The notes beneath the pieces were generated by a model, which had not been told where the DNA came from, did no database searches, and saw nothing but the letters and a program-made list of their open reading frames with translations. From contig NZ_RYZH01000033.1 of assembly GCF_003977685.1 (NCBI RefSeq), forward strand, positions 1-64,000: 64,000 nucleotides of DNA, given 5' to 3'. A program made the translations under genes and the position numbers. Positions 24,192 to 36,224 of this stretch are shown here, piece after piece (positions within the stretch are counted from its first letter, which is position 1; each line of letters opens with the position of its first letter). The stretch comes from Tautonia sociabilis (lineage in GTDB: Bacteria > Planctomycetota > Planctomycetia > Isosphaerales > Isosphaeraceae).

Positions 24192-25310
24192 TCAGGGGCC
24201 GATCTCGAAGGGCAGCGCGATGATCCTCGCTTCGACTTGCTGCTCAACGCGGTCGAAGACGTCGACCTCGAACGGCCGGCCGATCCCGTTGCCGGCGAGG
24301 TCTTCCAGGTCGGTATCGGCCCGGAGCCGGTGCGTCCCGGCCCTCCAGGGCCGTTCGGGAGAGAAGACCCACCTCGTCTCTGCCGAGGCCACCTCGACCT
24401 TCCCGGGGACGAGTCGATCGGAGGGATCGACCACGGACAGCAGGCGGCCGGCCAGCGCGTGGTCGAGCGGCTCGGGGAAGGAGACGACGAGCGGATCCCG
24501 GGAGCCAGCCGCAGGAGGGGTGACCCGCCAGGAGTGAGGATCCGGGGGAGTCTCGTCGGCGGGTCCGGCTTGGAACGCCTTGCGGAAGGGAGAGGCCAGC
24601 GGTCGGCCGGAGGCGTCGGGCCAGCCGGGGTCGACGACCAACTCGTACGAGCGACCGGCTTCGAGCACCGGACCGAGTTCTTCCCGGGGGAGGAGGCCGC
24701 GCTTGATCCGGCCCGGGTCGATCAGCAGCGTCATCCGGGTGCCGGACCGATCCCACAACTCCTCGTCCAGTTCCAGGAAGGGCGCAATCACAGGTTCGCC
24801 GTCGGGCCCAAGGAGCGTGATCCGGTGATCGGCTTCCCCTCGGCTCATCGGCGAGGAGAAGTGGAGATAGAATCGTAGCAGATTCTCCGGGAGCACATCC
24901 GCGGTCGGATAGACGGCGAGGACCCGGGCGGGTTCGGCATCGTCGGGGTTGGGGACCGACAGTTCGGCCTCGATGGGGGAGGCCTTCGGATCTCCCCCAG
25001 GAATCCGGCCGGGGAGGAAGCTCGCTTGGTAGGTCGTACCCGGGCGGAGGGAGAAACGGGGCTCGAACCGGAGGCGGTCGCCGACCACCCGGACCTTGCC
25101 CAGCATTGGCTCCGGGGCGCCGGCCACCGCCACGACGATCGGCGGCTGCCGATCCAGGTCGGCCGATCGGAGGAGATCGAGCGACCGGGAATCCAAACCG
25201 GCGACCTCGAAGGCTCCATCCTCCGCCAGCAGGATCGTCGGGCGGGACGGGGACTGATCGTCACGGGGAACGCCCCCGCCGAGGAGGGCAAACACAACGA
25301 GCACGATCAT
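24192..25310 (-). CDS. Exported protein with SbsA/Big_5-type Ig-like repeats
   Basis: 372 residues from the ATG at 25310, preceded by GAGGGG; an ATG at 25415 would add 35 polar residues before the signal sequence. Residues 1-17 are hydrophobic (I-V-L-V-V-F-A-L-L-G-G-G) and probably a signal peptide. The rest is made of beta-sandwich units with the Big_5 wording: L-S-L-R-P-G-T-T-Y-Q-A-S-F, then V-L-P-E-N-L-L-R-F-Y-L-H-F-S-S-P-M and L-V-V-S-F-P-E-P-L-D, ending with a D-L-E-D-L-A-G-N motif. Such domains occur in extracellular and surface-layer proteins. No enzymatic residues are evident. It is followed in the same direction by the DUF1559 gene after a long gap. Confidence 0.7.
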   Translation of the reverse strand: MIVLVVFALLGGGVPRDDQSPSRPTILLAEDGAFEVAGLDSRSLDLLRSADLDRQPPIVVAVAGAPEPMLGKVRVVGDRLRFEPRFSLRPGTTYQASFLPGRIPGGDPKASPIEAELSVPNPDDAEPARVLAVYPTADVLPENLLRFYLHFSSPMSRGEADHRITLLGPDGEPVIAPFLELDEELWDRSGTRMTLLIDPGRIKRGLLPREELGPVLEAGRSYELVVDPGWPDASGRPLASPFRKAFQAGPADETPPDPHSWRVTPPAAGSRDPLVVSFPEPLDHALAGRLLSVVDPSDRLVPGKVEVASAETRWVFSPERPWRAGTHRLRADTDLEDLAGNGIGRPFEVDVFDRVEQQVEARIIALPFEIGP

Positions 25311-25442
25311 CAAGCGGCCCTCCGAAGCGGAGTCGCACACTTCCCGCCGATCGGCCGAGGAGGGAAACCTCCCCGGCCGACCTGAGGGGGTTGGATCTTG
25401 GAGCCGATGGTTCATCTCCCCATCGGTTGGTTCACGGCCTGC

Positions 25443-26546
25443 TCAGGGCAGGTCGATGGTGCGGAGATCCTGGGCGCCGCTGTCCTGCTGGACGAGGATC
25501 AGGGCGCGTTCGGCGTCGAGACGGTCGAGCTGGACAACGCCTTGGAGGTTGTCGATCGTCTCGTACTTCAGGCCGGCGGTGTCCTGAACCGGGGAGGTGA
25601 TCCCCTCGATCGTGGAGGCGGGGCCGGCGTCGACCTTCATCACGCCCCGGGCCGAGTTGGCCACCAGCAGCAGCTCTCGGTTGTCCTTCTTGTAGGAGAC
25701 GAGGTCGAGCGGGGTATTGCGGTTGCCCAGTTCGGCGACGGTCGTCCCCTTGACGTGCGCGCCGGCCTTCAGGTCGGCGACCGGGATCTTCACCAGCGGG
25801 GTGCAGGTGTAGGCGGCCATCAGGTACGGTTCGCCCTCGATCTGAGTGGCGACGAAGGTGCGGATCGGCGACCGCGTCTCGAACCGCCCGTGAGCGCCGT
25901 GGTAGATCTCCAGGCTGGCCGACTGCGGGCCCTCCTCGAACGGGACCGGGATCGCCAGCAGCCGAGAGGAGAACTCCTCGTTTGACAGGCCGGCGACGAA
26001 GAGGCGGCCGTCGGCGAAGACCAGGTCGGTGATCGCCTGCGCCCGGAGGCTGCGGCCACGCTCCTGGGCGTTGGGGTCCGGGGCATCGGGCAGCTCGGCG
26101 CGGGCGAACTCGACGTCGGAGAGATCCAACACCTCGACATCCCCGGAGGCGTCGACCCGAACGATCGCCGGCTCGGCGTCCGGCCCTCGTCCCCTCGAAA
26201 CCGACAGGTAGGCTCGGCTGGAGGCGGGGTTGACCGCCAAATCGTTGATCAGAATCTCCTGCGGCTGGGTGCCGAGTTTCGCGGCGATCGTCTCGTTGAT
26301 CTTCGCCACCTCGATCGGCCCACCGGCCGTCGGGGAGGTGTCCCCGGTGGCGATGGCGAACACCGCCGCGCCGGTCGAGTCGCCGATGAACAGGACCCCC
26401 TCGGGGCCGAAGGTCATCGCCCCGGCGGACTTCAAGTCGGGCGAGCCCCGCTCCATGCCCTCAGTCAGGTCCCCGGCGGCCACGGCGGTTGTCAGCAGGG
26501 CGGACGCGGACAGGCTCGCGATCACGGTGCGGATCGTCAGCGTCAT
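25443..26546 (-). CDS. Exported propeller-like protein of unknown function
   Basis: 367 residues. The ATG at 26546 begins a signal peptide (T-V-I-A-S-L-S-A-S-A-L-L-T-T-A-V-A-A-G-D). The mature protein has repeated strand motifs resembling NHL/WD-like propeller blades (F-G-P-E-G-V-L-F-I-G-D-S, I-N-D-L-A-V-N-P, I-T-D-L-V-F-A-D-G-R-L-F-V-A, Y-L-M-A-A-Y). It has one cysteine, in Y-T-C-T-P-L-V. The blade count is not certain. A secreted binding protein or an inactive lactonase-type propeller is the likeliest guess. The downstream minus-strand gene (Big_5-type) starts 132 bases after it and may share its transcript. Confidence 0.7.
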   Translation of the reverse strand: MTLTIRTVIASLSASALLTTAVAAGDLTEGMERGSPDLKSAGAMTFGPEGVLFIGDSTGAAVFAIATGDTSPTAGGPIEVAKINETIAAKLGTQPQEILINDLAVNPASSRAYLSVSRGRGPDAEPAIVRVDASGDVEVLDLSDVEFARAELPDAPDPNAQERGRSLRAQAITDLVFADGRLFVAGLSNEEFSSRLLAIPVPFEEGPQSASLEIYHGAHGRFETRSPIRTFVATQIEGEPYLMAAYTCTPLVKIPVADLKAGAHVKGTTVAELGNRNTPLDLVSYKKDNRELLLVANSARGVMKVDAGPASTIEGITSPVQDTAGLKYETIDNLQGVVQLDRLDAERALILVQQDSGAQDLRTIDLP

Positions 26547-26881
26547 GATGACTCCCCTGGTTGGTAGCAGCTCGAGTGGTGGATCGATCCCGGGTGAGGG
26601 CGAGGTGCAGACTCCCCCTGGGGAGAGTCGAGCGTCATCTTGGTGCCAGTCGCCCCGAGAAATCAAGGCGAGACTGGCCAAGCAAGGTCGGTCCCGGGTC
26701 AGTCGGCCTCATCGGGCAGAGGAGCGGGCCTCCGAGACGGAGGCCGAGGACGAATCACCGCTGACGGATCGGAGGTGATCCCAGCGGGACGATGGCTCGG
26801 CGAGCCATCAGGGACGGGGCACTCGCTGGCACCCCCCTCGCGCCTGGGCGATCCGTCATCCGCCCTTCCTCTGGCCGAGCA
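26547..26881. other. Intergenic region between two minus-strand exported-protein genes
   Basis: 335 bases. A GGGGAG ribosome site lies next to the ATG at 26546. I found no clear -35/-10 pair, hairpin or gene. Confidence 0.45.
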
Positions 26882-29800
26882 TTAGTCGAGGATCAGCTCG
26901 TCCTCCTCATCCTCGTCCCGGAGCTCCGGCTCGGCGGGCCCGCGCCAGTCGTCGTCGGAGACGATGACCTCGGAGACCGGGAGCGTCGGGTCCTGGTCGA
27001 CGCGGAGCGTCTGGCGGTAGGTTTCACCGTCGACGTCGAGGATGACGCCGTAGGTCCCGGGAGGGACGGGGGTTCCTCGGGGGGTTCGGCCGGCGGCGAG
27101 GCCGGCGAGGCCCCCCCGGCCTTCGGAACGACGGGTCAGGTCCCAGATGACCCGGTGCAGTCCGGGCCGGCGCGAGGCGCGCAACGACTGCACCGCGTCC
27201 CCGGCCGCGTCAACGATCTTCAGCGAAACCTCGTCCGCCTCCTCGAGGAGGCTGTAATAGATCACCCCACCGCTGACCGGATTGTCGCCATAGAACTTGC
27301 GGTTGGTCCCGCCTCGGCTCGGCTCCCGCTTCCAGCGCACGGCGGGGAGCGGGTCAAATAGGTGAGCGTCGGCCGAGAGGACCTCCTCCGTGAGCTGTTG
27401 GAGCGGAGTCACGTCGAGCACCCACAGGCTCCGGCCGTGTGTGGCGGCCACGATCTCGCCGGCGGTGGGATGGACGGCGACCTCATGAATCGCGACCGTC
27501 GGCAGATGGCCGCCGTCGAGCGTCTGCCACGACGATCCCCGGTCGACCGAGAACCAAAGGGCGAACTCGGTCCCGCAGTAGAGCAGATCCTCGTTCCTCA
27601 CATCCTCCCGGAGGCACCGGGTCGATCCACGGGGCAGGTTGGCCGTGATCGATTCCCAGGTCTGGCCGTAGTCCTCGGTGACGAACAGGTAGGGGTGATC
27701 GTCGTCGTTGCGGTGGCCGTCGACGGCGACGTAGCAGCGGCCCGCCTCGAACCGAGAGGGCTCGATCGTGCTGATCCCCCTCGGCCCGGGAAGGCCGAGC
27801 CGGTCGGTGACGTCAACCCACTGGACACCACCGTCGCGCGTCACCCAGAGCGCGCCGTCGTCCGTACCGACGTAGAGCACTCCCGGATCGACGGGCGACT
27901 CTCCCAGCGCGGTGGCGCTGCCGCGATCAGTACGGGTGATCTCGGGGGAAATCATCGCGAGGTCATCGCCGCGATCGAGCGACTTGAACACGTAATTTCC
28001 CGCCGCATAGTAAATTCTCGAGTTGTGTGCCGAGAGTCGGAACGGCGAGTTCCAGTTCCACCGATAACGGACGCCCTCTTTCCTCGGCGGCCGGATTCCG
28101 GCCCGCTCCCCCGTGCGGAGGTTGATGCGCTGCAAGGCCCCGTACTGGCTGGTGAAGTAAATCTGGTCGGGGTCGTTGGGGTCGACCTGGCACTGGAAGC
28201 CGTCGCCGCCGCCAATGCGGAGCCAGTCCTCGTTCGCCGGCCCCTCGCCGTTGCGGGTGGCCACCGGGCCTCCCCAGGTGCCGTTGTCCTGGAGGCCGCC
28301 GTAGGCGTGATACAGCCGCCGGGTGTCGAGAGCGACGTGGTAGAACTGCCCCAGCGCCAGGTGGTTCAAGTGGTCCCAGTTCTCGCACCGGTCGTAGGAG
28401 ACGTATGTGCCGCCGTCGGTGCCAAGGATGAGGTGCCGGCCGTCCCGGGGGTCGATCCACAAGGCGTGATGGTCGGCATGGACGTCCCGGCTGGCGTCGG
28501 CGGAGAAGGTCTTGCCGCCGTCCCTGGACCGGTACAGGGCGATCCCGAGCACGTACAGGAGCTGATCGTCGTTCGGGTCGACGCGCACCTTGCTGAAATA
28601 CATCGGCCGAGTGTTGAGGCTATTGATGCGAGTCCAGGTCTCGCCGCCGTCGGTCGACTTGTAGACGCCTCCCGTCTGGAAGCCCTCTTCCCCTTGCTCG
28701 TCCTGCTTGTTCTCCTGCTGGCCGCCGAGCGAAGCCCCGAACGGCCGGTCGGGATCACCGCCCTGGCCGCCGCGTTCGGCGAAGGTCAGCTCGAACGTCT
28801 TCTCCTCGTCTCCCCGGCGGGCCTTGAGCGACACCGTGTCCCCCGCCGCCTTCTCTCGGATCACGTCGATGAGGTCTTGATACGTCTGGACCTTCTTGCC
28901 GTCGATCTCCGAGACGATATCCCCCGCCTGGAGGCCCGCCCGGGCCGCGGGGCCCTCGGGGGTGACGAGCGTCAGGCTGGCGCCGGCCTCCGCGTCTTGC
29001 CCCTGAATGCCCATCAGCGCCGGCTTCTTCCCCTCGGGCTCCTTCGGCCCCTCGCCGATCCGCTCCGACTCGACGATGGCGAAGACCACGTCCGGGTCCT
29101 TGCGGTACCAGTCCAGGCCGATCCTCCCCAGCTTGCAGGTCGGCAGACCTTCGGTCAGCCGGGTGAAGCGCTTGCCGCCGTCAGTCGTCTTGTAGATGCC
29201 CGCCTTCTGGCCGAACTTCACGGCCGGATCGCCCACGTCGAACTCGTCTCGTCGGCGCTCGTAGGCAGCCACTAGCAACGTGTCCGGCTCGTTCGGGTGC
29301 ATCACGGCGTCGATGATGCCGGTGTTCTCATCCAGATAGAAGACCTTCTCCCAGGTTTCCCCGCCGTTGGTCGTCTTGTACAGCCCTCGCTCCTGGTTCG
29401 GGCCGTAGAGCCGGCCCAGGGCGCCAACGTAGACGATGTTCGGGTCGGTCGGATGGATCAACACCTTGCCGATCTGGTAGGTCTCTTTCAGCCCCATGTT
29501 CGTCCAGGTCTTGCCGCCGTCGGTCGACTTGTAGACCCCGTCGCCGTAGGAGACCGAGTTCCTCGGGTTCTGCTCCCCGGTGCCGACCCAGACGATGTTC
29601 GGATCGGACTTCGCCACGGCGACATCACCGATCGAGACCGTCGCCTCGCGGTCGAACTGGTGCTCGAAGCTAATACCGTTGTTCGTCGTCTTCAGCAGGC
29701 CGCCGGAGGCGGTGGCGACCCAGAAGGTGCTCGGGTCGTCCTCGACCACGGCCAGCGCAACGATCCGGCCCCCCATCGCCGCCGGGCCAATCTCCCGCCA

Positions 29801-30085
29801 TTCCAGCGCCTCGACCCACTTCGGGTCGACCTTCGGCCTGGCCGGATTGATTTCGGTCTCGGCCTCCTTCGAGGCCGCCGCCTTAAGCTCCTCAAGCTGC
29901 CTCGACAGCGACTCGATCTGCGCCTGGATCTCCTCGATCTTCTTCGCCGACTCCTCGCTTTGCCTCGCCTGAACCGGCATCGGCATCGAGGCAAGCGCGA
30001 GGATCGCCAGGCTCAAGGACGCCCGCCGCCCTGACCATCGCAGGCGCCGGGACCAAGTCAATTCCATCATGATTGCAATTTCCAT
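26882..30085 (-). CDS. Secreted VPS10/sortilin-like beta-propeller protein with an embedded PDZ domain
   Basis: 1067 residues. The N-terminal signal peptide ends near V-Q-A-R-Q-S; ATGs at 30070 and 30067 are alternative starts. Residues ~42-80 form a coiled coil (I-E-E-I-Q-A-Q-I-E-S-L). The bulk is BNR/sortilin-type propeller blades with the repeated 'S-x-D-x-G-x-T-W' box: Y-K-S-T-D-G-G-K-T-W, Y-K-T-T-N-G-G-E-T-W, Y-R-S-R-D-G-G-K-T-F, T-E-D-Y-G-Q-T-W. A PDZ domain interrupts the propeller at about residues 358-435 (G-P-A-A-R-A-G-L-Q-A-G-D-I-V-S-E-I-D-G-K-K-V). The C-terminal ~150 residues form a separate beta domain (P-P-G-T-Y-G-V-I-L-D-V-D-G) and a very acidic tail. Family proteins occur in planctomycetes and bacteroidetes; the function is unknown. 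Confidence 0.88.
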   Translation of the reverse strand: MEIAIMMELTWSRRLRWSGRRASLSLAILALASMPMPVQARQSEESAKKIEEIQAQIESLSRQLEELKAAASKEAETEINPARPKVDPKWVEALEWREIGPAAMGGRIVALAVVEDDPSTFWVATASGGLLKTTNNGISFEHQFDREATVSIGDVAVAKSDPNIVWVGTGEQNPRNSVSYGDGVYKSTDGGKTWTNMGLKETYQIGKVLIHPTDPNIVYVGALGRLYGPNQERGLYKTTNGGETWEKVFYLDENTGIIDAVMHPNEPDTLLVAAYERRRDEFDVGDPAVKFGQKAGIYKTTDGGKRFTRLTEGLPTCKLGRIGLDWYRKDPDVVFAIVESERIGEGPKEPEGKKPALMGIQGQDAEAGASLTLVTPEGPAARAGLQAGDIVSEIDGKKVQTYQDLIDVIREKAAGDTVSLKARRGDEEKTFELTFAERGGQGGDPDRPFGASLGGQQENKQDEQGEEGFQTGGVYKSTDGGETWTRINSLNTRPMYFSKVRVDPNDDQLLYVLGIALYRSRDGGKTFSADASRDVHADHHALWIDPRDGRHLILGTDGGTYVSYDRCENWDHLNHLALGQFYHVALDTRRLYHAYGGLQDNGTWGGPVATRNGEGPANEDWLRIGGGDGFQCQVDPNDPDQIYFTSQYGALQRINLRTGERAGIRPPRKEGVRYRWNWNSPFRLSAHNSRIYYAAGNYVFKSLDRGDDLAMISPEITRTDRGSATALGESPVDPGVLYVGTDDGALWVTRDGGVQWVDVTDRLGLPGPRGISTIEPSRFEAGRCYVAVDGHRNDDDHPYLFVTEDYGQTWESITANLPRGSTRCLREDVRNEDLLYCGTEFALWFSVDRGSSWQTLDGGHLPTVAIHEVAVHPTAGEIVAATHGRSLWVLDVTPLQQLTEEVLSADAHLFDPLPAVRWKREPSRGGTNRKFYGDNPVSGGVIYYSLLEEADEVSLKIVDAAGDAVQSLRASRRPGLHRVIWDLTRRSEGRGGLAGLAAGRTPRGTPVPPGTYGVILDVDGETYRQTLRVDQDPTLPVSEVIVSDDDWRGPAEPELRDEDEEDELILD

Positions 30086-30268
30086 GAGAACGGAAACCGA
30101 CGCGGGCGGGGCGAACCGAACCGCGCAGCCACCCAGACTTCCCCATCTTACTTGAGCGTTCGACCGAGAGAACCTGGCCCAAGGGAATTCGTCGGAGGAT
30201 TCGGCACCGTGGTTCGGGGCCGCATCCCGGCTGGGAGGACGGCTGGTGATCCGATATCATGGATCAGC

Positions 30269-30925
30269 ATGAGCGATCTTCCTGAGGACCCGAGGCGTTC
30301 GATGACCCCCGCCGAAGAATTGGCCAACGCGCTGAGCCACGGGCTCGGCCTGGTGGCGGCGCTGGTCATCTCCCCGTTCCTGGTTTCTGGGGGCTGGGAG
30401 GTCGGCGGCGCGACCGGGGCTCTGGCGGCGCTCGTCTTTTGCACCGCGATGATTTTGGTCTACCTCTTCTCGACGGTCCATCACGCCTGGCCGGACGGGC
30501 TCCGCAAGCAACGGCTGGAGGTGCTGGACCGGGCCGCGATCTTCCTGCTGATCGCTGGCACTTATACGCCGTTCACGCTAGGAGTGCTCCGAGGCGTGTG
30601 GGGTTGGCTCCTGTTCGGGGCGGTCTGGAGCCTGGCTGTGGTGGGCGTCGTGCGGACGATTCTCGGAGGGGTCGACCGGCCCTACCGGGGGACGAAGCTC
30701 TACCTTGCGATGGGATGGCTGGTCTTGCTGGTGATTGGCCCCGTCAGGGAGCGAATGCACCCGACCGGGCTCTCTCTGATCGTGGCCGGTGGGGCGGCCT
30801 ATACGGTAGGGGTCGCGTTCTACGTCGCCCGAAGGTTGAAGTTCAATCACTTGATCTGGCATCTGTTCGTGCTCATGGGGTCGGCCTTCCACGTCTTGGC
30901 CGCCCTGTGGTACTCGGCCGTCTGA
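30269..30925 (+). CDS. Hemolysin III / PAQR-family membrane protein (YqfA-like)
   Basis: 218 residues, the normal family length, with about seven transmembrane helices. The family's conserved polar residues are present: E-L-A-N-A-L-S-H-G-L-G near the N-terminus, F-S-T-V-H-H-A-W, L-D-R-A-A-I-F-L-L-I-A-G-T-Y-T-P-F, and F-N-H-L-I-W-H-L-F-V. These Ser/His/Asp positions form the zinc site shared with the CREST hydrolases. The activity in bacteria is uncertain (membrane lipid hydrolysis or sensing). A -10-like TATCAT (30255-30260) sits only 9 bases before the ATG and no Shine-Dalgarno is visible, so the message may be nearly leaderless. It precedes the metal-ATPase/SPFH genes by 94 bases on the same strand. 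Confidence 0.88.
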   Translation: MSDLPEDPRRSMTPAEELANALSHGLGLVAALVISPFLVSGGWEVGGATGALAALVFCTAMILVYLFSTVHHAWPDGLRKQRLEVLDRAAIFLLIAGTYTPFTLGVLRGVWGWLLFGAVWSLAVVGVVRTILGGVDRPYRGTKLYLAMGWLVLLVIGPVRERMHPTGLSLIVAGGAAYTVGVAFYVARRLKFNHLIWHLFVLMGSAFHVLAALWYSAV

Positions 30926-30959
30926 CGGCGAGCGTCGTCAGTCGCTTGACGCGGCCCCC

Positions 30960-31011
30960 GGCCTCGGGGAACCTGAGGGCATCGCTCCCGGCCCCGAGGC
31001 GCCCCGAGGCC
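30960..31011 (+). promoter_or_regulatory. Competing hairpins and a 10-bp tandem repeat just before the ATPase start
   Basis: GGCCTCGGGG (30960-30969) can pair with either of two adjacent copies of GCCCCGAGGC (30991-31000 and 31001-31010), giving stems of 9 or 10 bp. The only Shine-Dalgarno-like GAGG close to the GTG start at 31020 lies in the second copy. Pairing would hide it, so this leader could end hlyIII transcripts or control translation of the ATPase. The control idea is inference. Confidence 0.4.
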
Positions 31012-31019
31012 CGTCCCCT

Positions 31020-34163
<3,144 letters not shown>

Positions 34164-34224
34164 TCATTCATATGACTTCAACAGCGTTCACCAATCACGA
34201 ACGCCCGCTGCTGGGAGCTCGGGG

Positions 34225-35217
34225 ATGACCCGCACCGCGATCCGTTCCGTCCTCGTCGGGACCGCCCTGGCGGCCCTCCTCGCGGCCTTCCGGACTCTCG
34301 TCGTCGTCGACCAGGCCGAGGTCGCCTATGTCACCGAGTTCGGGAGGCCCGTCCGGCTGATCGAACGGCCCGGCCTCACCTTCAAGTGGCCGCACCAGAG
34401 CACTCGACGCTTCGACAAGCGCCTCCAGGTCGATTCCCCTCCCCCCCGCGAAATGCTCACGCAGGACAAGAAGAACCTTCAAGTCGCCTGGTCGATCGCC
34501 TGGAAGATCGCCGACGTCGACACGTTCCTCGCCTCCGTCCGGACGATGCCCGATGCCTCCGCTCGCCTGGAGGACCTCGCCGCCTCGGTCCTTGCCGCCG
34601 AGCTCGGCGGCCGAGATCTTTCGGGGCTCGTCGCCGTGGGAGAATCCTCAGCGCTGGAAGCGCTCGCCGATGATGCCCGCCGCCGAATCGACGACCAGGC
34701 GGAGTCGGAATACGGGGTCGAGGTCGTCGACGTCCAGTTGCGCCGGCTGAACTACCCGGTCGAGGTCCGCGAAGCCGTATTCGAGCAGATCCGGGCCGAG
34801 CGCCGTCGCGTCGCCGCCGCCACTCGGGCCGAGGGCGAGAGCCAGGCCCGCCAGATTCGATCCGCCGCCGACCTGGAACGTTCCAGGATGCTCGCCGAGG
34901 CCGAGGCCGACGCCGCTCGCCTCATCGGCGAGGGAGAGGCCGCCGCCACCCGCATCGCCAATGAGGCCCACGCCGCCGACCCCGACTTCTACCGCTTCCT
35001 CAAAACACTTGACGCCTACCGAGCCGCGATCGACGACCGGACGACCCTCGTCCTCTCGGCCGACAGTCCCTTCCTCAAGCTCCTGACCGAAGGGATCCCC
35101 GAACCTCCCGAGCCGCCGAGCGGCCCCGGCATCGCCGCCGAGGCCCCCCCGGCGCCGGCAACCGCGCCGGCCTCCGATCGGGACGAGCACGGGGCGACCG
35201 GCGAAGGGGAAGACTGA
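34225..35217 (+). CDS. SPFH/Band 7 protein, HflC-like
   Basis: 330 residues. One N-terminal transmembrane helix (about residues 8-27) is followed at once by the SPFH domain: V-V-V-D-Q-A-E-V-A-Y-V-T-E-F-G-R-P-V, then R-P-G-L-T-F-K-W-P and the strand W-S-I-A-W-K-I. The junction V-V-D-V-Q-L-R-R-L-N-Y-P matches HflC's V-V-D-V-R-I-K-x-x-N-x-P. A long Ala/Glu/Arg coiled coil follows (R-A-E-R-R-R-V-A-A-A-T-R-A-E-G-E-S-Q-A), and a Pro/Ala-rich tail ends the protein. In E. coli HflC pairs with HflK and regulates the protease FtsH; no ftsH is seen here. GGGAG precedes the ATG by about 8 bases. Its stop shares a base with the next start. Confidence 0.9.
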   Translation: MTRTAIRSVLVGTALAALLAAFRTLVVVDQAEVAYVTEFGRPVRLIERPGLTFKWPHQSTRRFDKRLQVDSPPPREMLTQDKKNLQVAWSIAWKIADVDTFLASVRTMPDASARLEDLAASVLAAELGGRDLSGLVAVGESSALEALADDARRRIDDQAESEYGVEVVDVQLRRLNYPVEVREAVFEQIRAERRRVAAATRAEGESQARQIRSAADLERSRMLAEAEADAARLIGEGEAAATRIANEAHAADPDFYRFLKTLDAYRAAIDDRTTLVLSADSPFLKLLTEGIPEPPEPPSGPGIAAEAPPAPATAPASDRDEHGATGEGED

Positions 35218-36152
35218 TGCGTCGCAGAGTGCTCGGAAGCATCGTCGTCGCCCTGTCCGCGTTTGCGGTGAGCGGGGTGCGGGTGATCCGGCAGGACGAG
35301 GTCGGTGTCGTCCGCCGCTTCGGCGCCGTCCGTCCCGAGCTGTGGGGCCCCGGCCTGCACTGGGGGTTGCCCTGGGGGATGGACCGCGTCGACCGGCTCC
35401 AACCGGGCAAGACCCGATCCCTCACCATCGGGGACGATGGCCAGACCGCCGCCCCGCTCTCCCGACGGCCCGACCCCGAGGCCGACGACGTGCTCACCGG
35501 GGACCTGAACCTCGTCACGGCCCAGGTCACCTTGCAGTACCGCGTTTCGGACCCCACCCGCTTCCTCTTCGCCTCGACCTCCATCGAGGACGCCCTCTCC
35601 CGGGCCACCGAGGCCGCGTTGACCCGGGCCGTGGCCTCCCGGCGAGTCGACGACGTGCTCACGACCGGCCGCGCCGAGGTGGCCGACGCGATGGCCGCCC
35701 TGATCCAGTCGACCGCCGACCGCCAGGGGCTCGGTGTCTCCATCCGAGCCGTCCGGCTCGGCCGCGTCGCGCCCCCGGTCCCTGTGGCCGACGCCTTCGC
35801 CGACGCCGCCCGAGCCCGCAGCGACCGTCGCCAGGCCGTCTCCGAGGCCGAGGCCTACCGCGATCGCACCCTCGCCGACGCCCGAGGCCGTTCCCGGGAG
35901 ATCGCCGACGCCGCCTCCGCCGCCCACGACCGCGCCGTCCAGCTCGCCCGCGGCGAGGCCGACCGCTTCTCCTCCGTCCTGACCGAGGCCGCCCGCTCCC
36001 CTGACGCCTCCCGTCGACGCCTCTACCTGGAGGCCATCGCCGAGCTGCTCCCTCGCGTTGATCGCACCGTCGTCGTCGACCCCGGTGAGGCTGTGGACCT
36101 CGGCCTCTTCGCTGGCGGACGCGGGCCGGCCGAGAGCAACGCCAAGCCCTGA
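35217..36152 (+). CDS. SPFH/Band 7 protein, HflK-like
   Basis: 311 residues; the ATG shares one base with the stop of the HflC-like gene, so the two are translated together and probably assemble together. A short N-terminal transmembrane helix (about 5-22) leads into V-I-R-Q-D-E-V-G-V-V-R-R-F-G-A-V and G-P-G-L-H-W-G-L-P-W, the HflK-type SPFH opening. V-T-A-Q-V-T-L-Q-Y-R-V-S-D matches the family's middle strands. The C-terminal half is a charged coiled coil rich in Ala/Glu/Arg. It is the third SPFH domain in a row, counting the one fused to the ATPase. A strong hairpin lies directly after the stop. Confidence 0.9.
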   Translation: MRRRVLGSIVVALSAFAVSGVRVIRQDEVGVVRRFGAVRPELWGPGLHWGLPWGMDRVDRLQPGKTRSLTIGDDGQTAAPLSRRPDPEADDVLTGDLNLVTAQVTLQYRVSDPTRFLFASTSIEDALSRATEAALTRAVASRRVDDVLTTGRAEVADAMAALIQSTADRQGLGVSIRAVRLGRVAPPVPVADAFADAARARSDRRQAVSEAEAYRDRTLADARGRSREIADAASAAHDRAVQLARGEADRFSSVLTEAARSPDASRRRLYLEAIAELLPRVDRTVVVDPGEAVDLGLFAGGRGPAESNAKP

Positions 36153-36154
36153 GA

Positions 36155-36186
36155 GCCTCCTCCCGCTCGATCATCCGGGAGGGGGC
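36155..36186. terminator. 11-bp GC hairpin between convergent genes
   Basis: GCCTCCTCCCG (36155-36165) and CGGGAGGGGGC (36176-36186) form an 11-bp stem with one G-T pair and a 10-base loop. It begins 3 bases after the HflK-like stop and ends 39 bases before the proA stop, so it may serve both transcripts. No U-tract is visible. Confidence 0.55.
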
Positions 36187-36224
36187 AGCCTCTCTCATCC
36201 GCAACGATTTCCGGCGAGCCTGTT

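Noticed and set aside
27362-29275. 637-residue plus-strand open frame opposite the propeller protein
   Set aside because: Shadow of codon bias in GC-rich DNA; the minus-strand gene carries the propeller and PDZ motifs.
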